Below, piece by piece: positions 10,669 to 22,239 of a stretch of 64,000 bases of DNA. The notes beneath the pieces were generated by a model. The model searched no databases. It was given only the letters and a program-made list of their open reading frames with translations, and was not told the DNA's origin. The DNA comes from Sambucus nigra (taxonomy: Eukaryota; Streptophyta; Magnoliopsida; Dipsacales; Adoxaceae): NCBI GenBank assembly GCA_949130495.1, contig OX422214.1:6494046-6558045 (forward strand), given 5' to 3'. The position numbers and the translations under genes were made by a program. Within the stretch, counting starts at the first letter, position 1. Each line of letters starts with the position of its first letter.

Positions 10669-12673
10669 TGATTCGTATCGAATATTGCATATTTATACCT
10701 TCGAAATTAGGTATTTTAGCCCCCTCGGGTACCCTAATTGCTATAAATATGCTCATTAATCTGAAAACCCACATTTTATATGCTAACATGTTATTTGAGG
10801 TATTATTGAGCTTTTATAAGTGTTATGGTTCTTAGTATGAAGTTTGAGCGCATTCCGATAAAGTTTCGCCGCGATTTGTACATTCAGGGGAATTTTTATA
10901 ATCTCACACTTCAGGATTTTTGCCCGAAGTATTCACGAAAGTTGTAGCCATTGGGCCAATCTTCGTGTGGCCATAAATGGTACGCGAATCGGAGTCTGAA
11001 CGAAATAAACACATACGTTTAATTGGAAAAGAATTATAAGAAAATAACAATTTTATTCCATGTTCCTTTTCTCTTTCCTTAACAATTCATATAATACCCC
11101 TTGTGTCCCTAAATCGGTTTTTGCAGCAAACCCATTTCGGACATGGCGATTTTGGCCCTAGGCTCGAGTTTTTCTCGGGTTTTGGGTTCGTCCCAAATTG
11201 GGATGCTTTTCACCAAATTTAACACACGATTATGGAGCTTTGGATTGCACAAATCACTCACGAGCTCGAAATGGGTATTGTTTTGGCCATTAATGGAGAT
11301 GGAGCTTTTTGCCTATTTTTGGAGATGGGTCTTTCCCTTAAGCTTTTTTCTTGGGGTTTTGTCTTTGGCACCTCTATTAGGTCTCGGATATGGATTAAAG
11401 CGCTGCGGATGCGAGTTGGCCGACCCATATGGGTCTTGGGTTCGCATGAAAACAGTTGATGCGAAGTTGTCGTGGGTTGTACTACCAGTGCCTGTCGACC
11501 ACGCGTGGGCCCCCGGTCGACCGAATTTCATTTTTTTTGCTTGGGCTCGAGATAGTCTACTCCTCCATTCTAGCGTGATCGACCAGTTCAATACGCGGTC
11601 CACCGATGCTCTGTTATTTTTGGCCAAAATTTGTACCTGCTACTTTCTTTCTTTATCTTTTATTTCTCTTTTTGTTTAGTTAATAGGTGAATTATCTTCC
11701 TTTCTATTTCTTTTTTTTTTATTTTGTTTCCTTATTTGTAACTTACTATAAATACACCTTTTGATGTATTTTTGTAGAGAATCTTAGTTTTTAGTTGTTT
11801 TCTCTTATTTTAGACCTAGGGAACTTTTTTTCGGGATTTTGTGGAGATAACCCCATCTCTTCCATTTCTTGGTCGTTTGACACCCATTTATTTAAGAGGA
11901 TACTATTTCTTACCTTGTTCCTTTATTTTTTCTTGCTTTCTAATTAGTTTACATGATTTGAATAATTAGGTTTAATTTCTTGCATTTATTTCCACGCCTA
12001 GTTAAATTGTTGTTGTTAATTTAATTACTTGCTTCAATTAATTAGTTAATTTAGTTAATGTCATTTAATATGCTTAGGGTCTAATTTAATCTAGGTTGTG
12101 TCAGATTGAACTCACCTAGGGTTTGTTGGTTGCTTTGCTTTGGTGATGGATTTTTACATGTTTATTTCGAGTGGGTTGTCCTAGTTATTACGCCTAGGAG
12201 ATTTAGCGGGGTATATCATGAATGCTCCGTATTTCAAACCTTGCGTGCGTAATTTTCGGGGTATTTCTTGATGCCAAAATCTTATTAAACTTTTATGCGA
12301 ATTTAGTGGTGTGATAACTCTTGATTTAATTAACTGTCGAAATGAGACGCAATCTTAATGACTCATCAATCCATGTAACCATTTTATACTAACTCGGGGT
12401 GAGTGATATCCAACGCAACCTATAGTTTTTATTCTCTTTGTTAATTTAGCTTAAATACACTCATGCCTAGTTTATCTTTTATTTCTTTTTAGTTAACAAA
12501 ATACCTTTTACACTTTTATTTTAGAAGTATTAAATCAATTTAATTCTAGTAACTCGTCTCTGTGCATTTTTTATACCCGGAATAGCCGCTATACTCCCTT
12601 AAAAGAGTGTACTCAATAGTTTGGGTTTTTTTATTGAGGTGGTGAACAGAAAACAACGATCGGCGTTTTGACA
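10669..12673 (+). mobile_element. Solo LTR, Athila-like, inside element A pol
   Basis: The sequence starts TGATTCGTATCGAATATTGC, ends GGCGTTTTGACA and is 2,005 bp long. It matches the reverse complement of 46494-47999 at both ends: the ATTGCATAT start, TTTTAGCCCCCTCGGGTA, GAGCTTTTATA, and the GTGAA-CAGAAAACAACGAT-like end. No internal region accompanies it, so it is a solo LTR or very short derivative. Flanks CGTAT (10664-10668) and CGCTC (12674-12678) share 2 or 3 of 5 bases, a poorly preserved duplication. A TATA box lies near 11748 (TATAAATA). The frame at 11143-11679 is by chance. Confidence 0.75.
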
Positions 12674-14607
12674 CGCTCTAGTTTTCACCCTTGATCACAT
12701 ATCTTCTTGGTACGACTTGCTGACCATGTGATGAACAACACTTATATTTTGATTTTCCTAAGGGGTAGACTTTTTCACCTGAAAAACTTATCAAGAGCAA
12801 GTGGTATGGTTCTAATTGGCTAAGTTTCAGTCTCAAACTCTAAAAGCAAAGGTAGAACATGATATCAACCAAGCACCCATTATCTACCAAGACCCTACCG
12901 ATGATGTTATCCTTTGTATATAGAAGCAGGTTTGTGCTTCATTCAGGTAGACCATTCTTTCAGCAGTTTGATCTCCTCCTCCTGCATCTCCACCTGTAAT
13001 GCCATGACAATTAAAATAACCAAAACTTATCATAGCTACCTTGCACTATGGTTTCCTAGGATTATTTTGCAGGTCATGATCATCTTCATGGTTTCTCTTC
13101 GTGTCATCTCTGGGTTTGTAGGGAGAACTTGACCTTCCTTTTATTTCTTGGCTTTCATTCCGATTAACAAATTTGTTCAACTTTTCTCGGTGAATGAGGG
13201 ATTCCACTTCATTTTACAGAGTAATATAGTTATCGGTTGTGTGGCCATGATCCATATGGAACTCAAAATATCTAGATTTATCCCTCCTATTGGGAGGTGC
13301 CCCCAGTTTCTCGGTCCATCTCAAATCTTTATTATGCTTAATCTCCTCTAGGACACGGTGAATGCTGACCGTCAATGGAGTATATGTTCCAAACTTTTTG
13401 AGCTTATCATCTTTCTTTTATTTTTGTTCCTTATTCTCCTTCTTCTCAGACTTACTGGTAGGATTCTTCTTTACAACCATTGCTTCCTCGGCATTCATGA
13501 TTTTTCCTGCCTTAGCCATGAGCTCAGTCATGGTTTTGGGAGGATCTTTTGTCAAAGCGTAGTATAGTTTTTCTGGAAGTAATACACTCATTTAAAGTGG
13601 TGATGATTATCTTCTCTTCGTAGTCAACCACTTTTAATTTCTCGTTGTTAAATTCAGTGATGTATTCTCTCGCGATTTCCCCTGGTTGTTACCTAACACT
13701 CAGGAGATGGGCTAATCTCTTAACTGGCTAGGCCCTAAAATAGAAGTTGCTAATGAATAGCTCAACCAGTTAATTAAAGTTGGCAATTTATCCTTGAGGC
13801 AAGTTATTGTGACATATCTGGGTTGAACCTGTAATGGTGCTTAAAAAAGCTCTACATCTCATCTTATCAGGTACTGAATATATGTTAGGTGCAACCTGAT
13901 ATTGCTCAATTCGTAAAATTGGGTCAGTTTTACCATTATATTGCTCACTGGGATTTTAAACTTGGAAAGAGTTGGGAAATCGACAATTACCTGGATAAAA
14001 GGAGACCCCTTAACAAAATTCCTCTATAATGGATTCTTGGCCATGACCATTTCTCCCAGCCAATCTTACAATTGTTGGATTGATCATTTCTATGAAGGAT
14101 TGTCTGCATCATATTTAGGCGAAGTAGCTTGGCCATCTCGACCATGTGTTTATGTTGATCTCTCTTCCTGAGGAGTCTGCTCAGCATGCACAGTTAATCG
14201 AACGCTAGATCTAGATCTGACTGAGGTTTACAATGTTTAGTTGGTTGTTTATTGGTTCGGAATGCCTATTAAGATAAAGAGAATGTCCATCATAGTATTT
14301 TGTGGATCTAAGTGATGAGATTACCCCTGGATGATAAGAACTATCACTTGAGGACCTTGAATAACTATATCGGCTATGCCATGAGGCAAAGGTGGCATTT
14401 TTCTTCTCTGGGATGGAATCGTATGTTTCCTGGAAAGGGTTGGAGACCTAGCTTGTAATTACTGAGACAATTACCTCATGAATTCATGCATGGCAGCTTG
14501 ACCTCTCGCAATACTGGGAAGAATTCCATTCAAGTCCGCTGTAGAGGGTGGAGCAGATGGGTTGACAATATTGCCTCATTTCTGGTACTATTCTCGGGAT
14601 CATTCAT
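12674..14607 (-). pseudogene. Element A gag-protease
   Basis: A start at 14607-14605 opens MNDPENSTRNE, placed after the PBS like MADIPESSNRN of F. Similarity to F gag continues in fragments to about 12900. The protease active-site region reads VLVDNG (about 12895-12870), the DNG form typical of Tat elements, followed by a motif like F's IMFY. Downstream the frame crumbles into the solo LTR at 12673 and resumes at 10668. Stops and shifts are frequent. Only the presence and order of gag and protease can be claimed. Confidence 0.7.
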
Positions 14608-14651
14608 CTTCCAGTGAACAACAATGAATAAGAGAACGGTAATAGACACAC

Positions 14652-14673
14652 GTTCCCACAGATGGTGTCAATC
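14652..14673 (-). other. Element A primer-binding site
   Basis: The minus strand reads GATTGACACCATCTGTGGGA directly after the LTR end. F has GATTGGCACCGTCTGTGGGA at the same place, so this is the Tat-type PBS with two changes. I do not assign the tRNA. Confidence 0.75.
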
Positions 14674-15204
14674 TGTGGATGTTAAAAATCGAGATCCAGT
14701 TTTCTAATCACAAATAAAATATAAAATGTAATGAAACAATCAAGTTAGAGACAAAGAGTTTTTAAAGTGGTTCGGCTGTGTAATAAAGCCTGCATCCACT
14801 GTTATTGTATTGATTTGATTGATTATAGAAATCCATCCTTGTTAAGAATAATATCTTAGAATTCGTTCTCTCTTATGCCTTTTGTAAAAGGAATATAATG
14901 TATTTATAGTGACCCGAAGATCAAGGGTTGGAATTCCTTTATATATTCAAGCATTTACACTTATACATAATGAATATGATTGTTGATAGTCTAGTCCACG
15001 TATGAGAGGAACCTTTGTTGTTTCCCCAAGTGGTGACTATTTATTTACTTTGATGGTTAGCGTTCTTCATGTTGGTCAGCCTGCCTGTCGAGCAACTATC
15101 TTCAGGACTAGTGAAATGGCTGCTGACTTAGATTGTTTCCACATAAGGAGAGAAATGTCTATTTCTGATTAGTCCATGTAGGTGGATAATTTTTGTTATC
15201 AACA
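14674..15204 (-). repeat. Element A 5' LTR
   Basis: A 531-bp match to 4049-4587. On the minus strand it starts TGTTGATAACAAAAATTATC and ends TAACATCCACA before the PBS. Confidence 0.88.
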
Positions 15205-15209
15205 CTATT

Positions 15210-15880
15210 TATGACACCCCATGTAGAATCGACGTCTGGTTGTCTAGACACCGTCGCCCATCTATGTCATGCATCACTAAATAAAATATCATTCTTAGCA
15301 TGTGACAGAAATATGATCCATTAAAAACTTTTCCCATAAGATGTAATTTTACTAAATTCAATGAATATAAACATCCATGCAAATAAAATTCATCACCATG
15401 ATAAAATCCAATCCAAAAAAATAGATTTCAAACTCCACATAAATAATCCAACTAAATTCCTTGAATGAAACCATAAACAACTGTGGAGCCGAAAGGACCC
15501 ACCAAATGAATAATAATTGTCTCATAAATAAAAATGATAGAATACAAATACTCCAAACTACTAGAGCAATAGAATAAATCTCCAACTGGGCTCCAAAGAT
15601 CTCCAATCCATCATATTCAGATACTTTAACAACTAGACCTGAAAGGTTAGTCATTGCAATAGGTTAGAGCCTACCACATGAACACTAGCTACTCATATAA
15701 ATTAGGGTTTGTGAATCGACATAAGCATCATACATGACAAACATCACAATAGAGTATTTTAAATTAAACAATATAATTACATGCGAGTAAAGTGACACAA
15801 CACTAACTACCCAAATAACTAAGACACCCCACTTTTCAGGTTTAATAAATAAGATTACCACATTTTATCATAACAATACT
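15210..15880 (-). mobile_element. Element C, 5' LTR remnant
   Basis: The first about 168 bases repeat 2197-2363. On the minus strand the LTR ends GGGGTGTCATA at 15210, next to the target duplication of element A. The rest (to about 15880) is AT-rich with no second copy for comparison, so the upper boundary is uncertain. Near 15831-15855 lies another LTR-end-like string (GACACCCCACTTTTCAGG), possibly a nested or duplicated LTR end. Nothing clear is seen in 15880-16080. Confidence 0.5.
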
Positions 15881-16079
15881 ATTAATTTATTTTATTTTAT
15901 TTAATTAAATTATTTTTAAATCCATACCACTATACCCAACCGACCTATATATGGATCCTGCACATATTTGAGGCCGCTAAATGTTATCACACATCATAAC
16001 CAATCCTATCACTATAGCGAGATGGCCCAATTTCATGAGCCCTGCGCATATTGGTGACGTTCATGCATGGCACATTGCT

Positions 16080-18240
16080 ATAGCCAAACATCCCAATTAT
16101 CATCATCCATGCATATATGAGAAACGTCAATAGAAACCCACATCACTATAGCCATAGGATGCCTTATGGGTCGATCAAAAACTATACAGCTCTGATAGAG
16201 GCCCTCTCTGCTTGCTTCATAACTAGCAGTTCCCATCCTAAGTAGATGGATGCACTGCTTACAATGAAGAAGCCACATGTGAAACTCCAAGATTGCACCA
16301 AAAGGTATTGGGAAGATTATAATGAGATCAAGGACTACTCGAAGAAGGTCGTTGTAGCATCCTTCAAAATTTATCTGACAACCACTTCTTTGCTGCACAA
16401 GTCCCTAACTAAAAAGGAGGCTGAAGAACCCCAATTTTAAAAGTCTTTACCACAAAAAGTAATTTCCTTTTTCAAAGATATGCGAAAGCAAGATAGTTCA
16501 ATTAAACACACACAAAAACCAAATTTTAATTTCTTTTACAAATTAAAATTAAAAAAAGTTCAAAGTGAAATTAAATTAATAAACAAATGAATTTTTCACT
16601 TTAACATAGTAACACAACTCAAGTCCTAGAAATTTTCCTAAAACATATTTTCAATATAACCAAATTAGGCCAAACCAATTTTAACAAATTAAGTGATGAC
16701 TTGAATTACATTAACATTTACCCAAATTGAATTTGCACCAAATTAAACAAGTAGTGATTTAAAACAATTTTATCTTTTTACCTAAGCATGCGTTCTAGGT
16801 GATTTTACAAAAGATAAAATAAAGACAAACCACTACGCCGCGATGTACGAGGAAAAACCCACAACGGAAAAAAACCTCGGACGGCCCTAGCCACAAATTC
16901 ACTAAGTATGGTTTTACAAGTATAAGACACTAAAGACTTACAACACTCTATTTGACTCCGTCCAAGCCCCGACACTTCCTCTTGTACACACCTCTGCCTA
17001 GCGAATAACGTCATCGCCACCCGAATAAGGAGACTTTCTCCAAGTGGGTAAGTCAACGCAAACGAACTTCTTCTTTGTGGGATGTAGAAGCAAACCCAAA
17101 CTCTCTTTTTCGGTAGAGATGAATCTGGTGCCAAACAAACTATCCAAGAAAGATGTATATATATATAGATAGAAACTTGGATTAAAACATACAATTGGGT
17201 GTAAACTTGGTTTTGTTCTTTGAATTAATCAATTTGAATAACAAACACTAAGGGAACTTTTTATGAAAGGATTAAGCTCTCCAAAACTCTCTAGGAGATG
17301 GAAAAAGTTCTTTTAAAAATTCTAGTCCCGAAGTCATTAAATTCTGTGAAAGAGAAGTGGGACAAAGTAGTGGGAAAGTGCAAAAAAAAACTGCCAAAAA
17401 TTGATCCCGCCGAAATCTCGTTCGAACGAACCACTACTTGTTTAATTTGGTGCAAATTGAATTTGGGTAAATGTTAATGTAATTCAAGTCATCACTTAAT
17501 TTGTTAAAATTGGTTTGGCCTAATTTGGTTATATTGAAAATATGTCTTAGGCAAATTTCTAGGACTTGAGTTGTGTTACTATGTTAAAGTGAAAAATTCA
17601 TTTGTTAATTAATTTAATTTCACTTTGAAATTTGTTTAATTTTAATTTGTAAAAGAAATTAAAATTTGGTATTTGTGTGTATTTAATTAAACCATCCCCC
17701 TTCCCCATCTCAAAAGGATATTGAAAATTATCTTTTTATTAAATCTAAAATTGGGGGCCTCGTGTTCCAACAGAGGCCAATACCATCGACGACCTTATAG
17801 CCCATATTGAGAAATATGCAAAGGTGGAATATGTGGTTCACTCTAATATAGGGGATAATGGTCGAGCAAAGGAGAATAAGGGAACAGAGAAAATTGATAC
17901 TCCGAAGAAGGGAAATAAGAATGGGGGCAAGAATATCTCTAAGAATGGAAATAAGACCTAACTCTCCAAGGCATTCCAGATTGTTAACACAGTCTTCAAG
18001 GAACCCATCTATAAAATATTAAACAAGATCAAGGACAAGCCATTTGTCAAATGGCCCAAAAAGATGGGTGGCGACCTGACCAGAAGAAATAATGCAATGA
18101 GATGAGCATTCCACAAGGAGGGCGGTTATAAAACTGAGAATGGCAAGGCTCGGAAATCACACCTAGAGGAGATGGCCTAAGTTGGACACCTCAGTGAGTA
18201 CATCGAGAAGAAATCAGTGAAGTTCATGACCAAAGGTAAC
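16080..18240 (+). pseudogene. Element D gag (split by foldback element)
   Basis: Part one (16080-16428) reads LLTMKKPHVKLQDCTKRYWE, then DYSKKVVVASFKIYL, resembling the end of a Tat capsid domain. Part two (17758-18240) reads TIDDLIAHIEKYAKVE, then a Lys/Asn-rich linker, KPFVKWPKKMGGD and a decayed zinc-knuckle segment (FHKEGGYKTENG) followed by GHLSEYIEKKS. These correspond to the capsid end and knuckle of F (KYCEFHKDHGHMTKNC). The 1.33-kb insert at 16429-17757 explains the gap. Several stops are present. The 5' LTR and gag start of D are not recognisable. Confidence 0.65.
16429..17757. mobile_element. Foldback-type element with about 327-bp inverted arms
   Basis: The left arm (16429-16756) and right arm (17432-17757) are inverted copies. 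The outer ends share CCCCAATTTTA, the middle shares GATNGTTNAATTAAA-like sequence and CACTTTAACATAGTAACAC, and the inner ends share CAAGTAGTG. The 675-bp core holds an unrecognised minus-strand frame (17194-16805, 129 codons, Cys/Arg-rich) with no domain I can name. It interrupts element D gag cleanly. I could not define a target duplication, so the superfamily (Mutator-like, foldback or other) is open. The transcript of either strand could fold into a long hairpin. Confidence 0.75.
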
Positions 18241-18299
18241 CAAAAGACAGAAAAAGGCCTTGATGACGACACAGGCTACGAGTTCACGGTAATCCATGG

Positions 18300-21200
18300 A
18301 GCGTCAAATCTTAAAAAGATCCAGGGGAACACTGTGAGGATGGAGCTTAAGAAGGTGACTGTCGTTATATAAGATTTTTATATTGACCCCCCCAATACAC
18401 AAGCTGGTAAATGTTGATGATCAGTGGACGTCTATTACACCAAGCATATCATGTTTATAGAGTAAGATTTGATTGGGGTTAGAACCCCACATCACAATGC
18501 ACTGGTGATTACTCTTTGAATTAGAAATTAGGACATTGACAAGCTGCTTGTCGATCAGGGGAGCTCATCAGAAGTAATGTATCTAGAGCTATTCAGCAAG
18601 CTCAAATTGGACATCACCGACCTCAAGGAAGCTATCATTTCGTTGGTCGGCTTTACAGAAAGGATAACTATACCATTGGGGATGATAGTCCTGCCAGTTA
18701 GGGCGGGAAACATCTCAAAACTCATTGAGTTCTCAATGGTGGATATTAAGTCCTCGTATAATTATATTTTGGGTAGAGGTTGGCTCCATTCCATGAAGGC
18801 CATACTACCCACGTACCACCATAAGTTGAAGTGTGTTACCGATCGAAGATTGGTCAAAATCTGTGACGATCAGGCCACAACTAGGAAGTGATTTACTGTA
18901 GCCATTCACCAATAGAAATAAAGGAAGAAAGAGACAGAGTATGCTCAGGAAGGAGCTCGATAGGGGGATGTACCCTCCAAATAGAAACTACAATACGGTC
19001 AACGAGGGGTGGAGGAGACTAGGGTTCACCCTACTGATAAGGTCTTTGTAAACCTAGAAGAAGTTACAACCGATGATAACTTAACAGAAAGGAAATTTTT
19101 GGTCGGAACCTCGCTCGATGGTCAAGAAAAGAAATAGTAGATTATGTGACTTAAAAGTAATCGAACATTTTTTGGTTGGGAACCTTACGATTTGCCAGAT
19201 ATTGATCCCGATATAGCCAATCATCGCCTTTATATTGATCTGACCTTCAAATTAATCACTCAAAAGATTCGCCGAATAGCCCCTAAAAGGCTAAATCAGT
19301 GGAAAACAAAATAGGGAGCTACTGGATGTAGGATCCATTAAGGAAGTTCAGTTTCCTAATTGGTTGTCCAACTCAACGGTGGTGAGAAATAGCAACAACA
19401 GTTGGAGGGTTTGTATCGATTTCAAAAACCTCAACAGAGCATGAACCAAGGATAACTTCCCTCTTCCAAAAATAGACTAGTTGGTCGATGCTACAACGGT
19501 GCATAAAAGGATGAGATTCCTGGATACCTACTCTGGCTACCATCAGATCCATTTATTCGGACTCGACCAGGATAAAAATTCTTTATAACCCCCATTAGGT
19601 TCTAGTGCTACAAGGTTATGTCTTTCGGCTTAAAAAATACAGGTGCAACTTTTTAAAGATTGGTCACCAAGATGTTTAAAAAATAAAGGGGAGATATGAT
19701 GGAGGTCTACATCTATGATATGCTGGTCAAAAGCAAGAACAAAAGTGAACACCTCACTAACTTATCCAAGGCTTTTGAGATCGTTAGAAAATTCTGAATG
19801 AAGGTTAACGCAAGTAACTGTTCATTCGGCATCAAGTTAGGAAAGTTCTTGGGCTATCTTGTTAGTAAAAGTGGAATTGAGGCCAATTCGGATCAGGTCA
19901 ACACTATAACTAGATTCCTGCCTCCTCAAACATTGAGAGATGTTTAAAATATTACCAGTATGCTTGCGACACTTAATCGCATTATCTCTAACTCTTCATA
20001 ATGTTGTCGACCATTCTTTCAGTTGTTGAGGAATAACAAATGCCTCACATAGAAGACGACTTCTCACAAGCTCTGAAAGAGATAAAATTCCACCCGTGTT
20101 AGTAATTCTAAAAAATGAAGACCCACTATATTTTTACCTTACAATTTCAGACCATGATGTAAGCTCTGCCTTCGTATGTGAAAAAGAAGGAAGTCAATAT
20201 TCGATTTATTATGCTAGCAAGACACTTCTGGAAGCAAAACATTGGTACCCGCCCTTGGAGAAGCTCGTCTACGCACTCTAATCACCTCAAGAAAGTTAAA
20301 GCATTAATTTGAGGCCCATAATAACCTTAATTACTTCCTACCCCCTCAAAGTTGTTCTAAAGAAAGTCGACCTCTCTGAACAACTCTCAAAGTGGTCGAT
20401 AGAACTTGGGAGATTTGATATCCACTTTCGACCGAGAATGACGATTAAGGGACAAGTCTAAGCAGACATTTTTATTGAATTTATAGGAGATCAACCAAAA
20501 GTCGAGCGCCCAACAACTGAATAAGGACTGGATCTTATACATTGACGGAGCCTCAAATTCTAGGAGTTCAAGGGTATGGATCATTCTCATCACCCCCAAA
20601 GACACTGTGATTGAGCAAGGAATCAGATTAGTATTGGAGGCCTCCAATAACGACGCTGAGTATGAAGCACTGATCGTCGATTTGTAAAAAGCCAGACTGA
20701 TGGAGGCAAAGTGCCTCCACATATTCAATAATTCCAAACTGGTATCCAAGCAGGTAAACGGGGACTTTAACGTCAAGGATGAGTGGATGGAAGCCTACCT
20801 CGCCATAGCATGAAGACTTATAGAAGATTTTGAGAAAGTGGAAATCCAATAGTTCCCTAAGGGGCAGAACAACCATGCCGATGCCTTAGTGGCTTTGAGT
20901 TCATCAATCAACATTGACCTAAGGAGAATTATTCAATCAGAGTTCCTCGCACAGCCAAACATGGACCAGACAGTCATAGCCGAGCAGGTCCTCGTCACAG
21001 CAAAGGCCCCCAATTAGATAGATCCCATCGTAAATTACCTAAGGAGTAACACACTTCTCGATGACAATAGGTCATCCCATTAACTAAAGGTCAAGGTTTC
21101 TCTCTTCTATCTCTCCCTAAAATGAAATCTCTACAAAAGTCGCTCACAGGTTCCTACTTCTAGTACGTCCACCCACATGATATCGAGAAAGTCCTTAGTA

Positions 21201-22230
21201 AACTTTATAATGACATTTGTGAAAGTCACGCAGGAGGAAGATCCCTGGCATTCCGACCAATAAAGGAGGGTTACTGGTGGCCTCATATGTAGAAGGATGC
21301 AGTACTTACGTTTACAAGTGCAAAAAATGTCAGAAGAATTTTCCCATGATCCACTGGCCTGCTAACGACCTAAACTTATTGACAAGCCCATAGCCATTCA
21401 CAGAATGGTAACTAGACATTATATGACCACTACCTATCGCATTTGGGAATCGAAAGTATCTTTTGGTAGGCACAAATTACTTCACAAATAGGTAGAGGAA
21501 GAACCACTGGTGAACATTCGTAACTTATATATGACCAGGTTTATATGGAGAAACATCATAACGCGCTTTGGGGTACTAAGGGCTATCATCATCGACAACG
21601 GAACATATTTAGAAAGTGGTTTCTTTCAAGGTTTTTGTGATGAACATGATATCAAGCACCACTTTAGTTTTGTGGAATATTCGCAAAGCAATGGACATGC
21701 ATAGGCTTATAACAAAACCATTCTTGATGGACTAAGGAAACGGTTGAAAAGGGCAAAAAATGCTTGAGTGGTGAGCTCTCCCATATCCTATGGGATTATT
21801 GAACCACCCTAGGATGACCAATCGGGAAGACACCTTATGTTGTCAGCTACGAGATAGAGGCCATCATCCTATTATAAGTATGTATCCCCACCATAGGAAG
21901 CACATTGGTTGACCAAGATCGTAATGATGACACATTATGTACTGAACTTAACTTAGTAAATGATCAAGTTAGCTTCTTACCAACAATTTTTGTCTAGGCA
22001 ATACAGTAAGAAAGTATATTCGAATAAGTTTTTGATAGGAGATTATGTCACAAGGGAAGTCCTCGGTAGTTCCGTTAAACCATCAGATGGCAAACTGGGA
22101 CCAAACTGGGAAGGACCCTTCAAGGTAACCAGAGATGACTTTCAAAAAGCATACCACTTGGAAATACTGGAGGGTAGGGATATAGGAATAGCATAAGATG
22201 CATTCAATCTCAAGAATTTCAACTTTTATT
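18300..22230 (+). pseudogene. Element D protease-pol
   Basis: Tat-type domains in order. Protease is at about 18540-18850 (LVDQGSS, MYLELFSKLKL, YNYILGRGWLHSMKA). Reverse transcriptase is at 19310-19900 (WRVCIDFKNLNRA, then IYDMLVKSKN, where the usual DD pair is already damaged). RNase H is at 20090-20290 (YYASKTLLEAKHWYPPLEKL). A second RNase H is at 20530-20930 (LYIDGASN, NDAEYEALI, NNHADALVAL). Integrase is at 21180-22230 (SHAGGRS, IIDNGTY, then a C-terminal GDYVTREV, LGPNWEGPFKV segment). Stops and frameshifts are dense, making D the most decayed Tat copy here. No flanking LTRs were recognised. The antisense ORFs that belong after pol lie at 25944-28538. Confidence 0.75.
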
Positions 22231-22239
22231 CTTCTTTAT

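Larger units (their letters stand above)
4049..15204 (-). mobile_element. Element A: Tat-lineage Ty3/gypsy retrotransposon
   Basis: The order on the minus strand is 5' LTR (15204-14674), PBS, gag-protease, pol, an extra LTR fragment, an antisense ORF on the plus strand, then 3' LTR (4587-4049). The LTRs start TGTTGATAAC and end in ACATC(A/C)ACA. Flanks CCATT (4044-4048) and CTATT (15205-15209) look like an eroded 5-bp target duplication. The two LTRs differ more than the pair in element F, so A is older. A solo Athila-like LTR interrupts pol at 10669-12673. Every sense frame carries many stops, so the element is dead. Its closest relative in the window is F. Confidence 0.85.

Noticed and set aside
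11143..11679. 178-codon frame in the solo LTR
   Set aside because: It lies wholly within LTR sequence upstream of the TATA box, is not kept in the related LTR at 46494-47999 and shows no domain.
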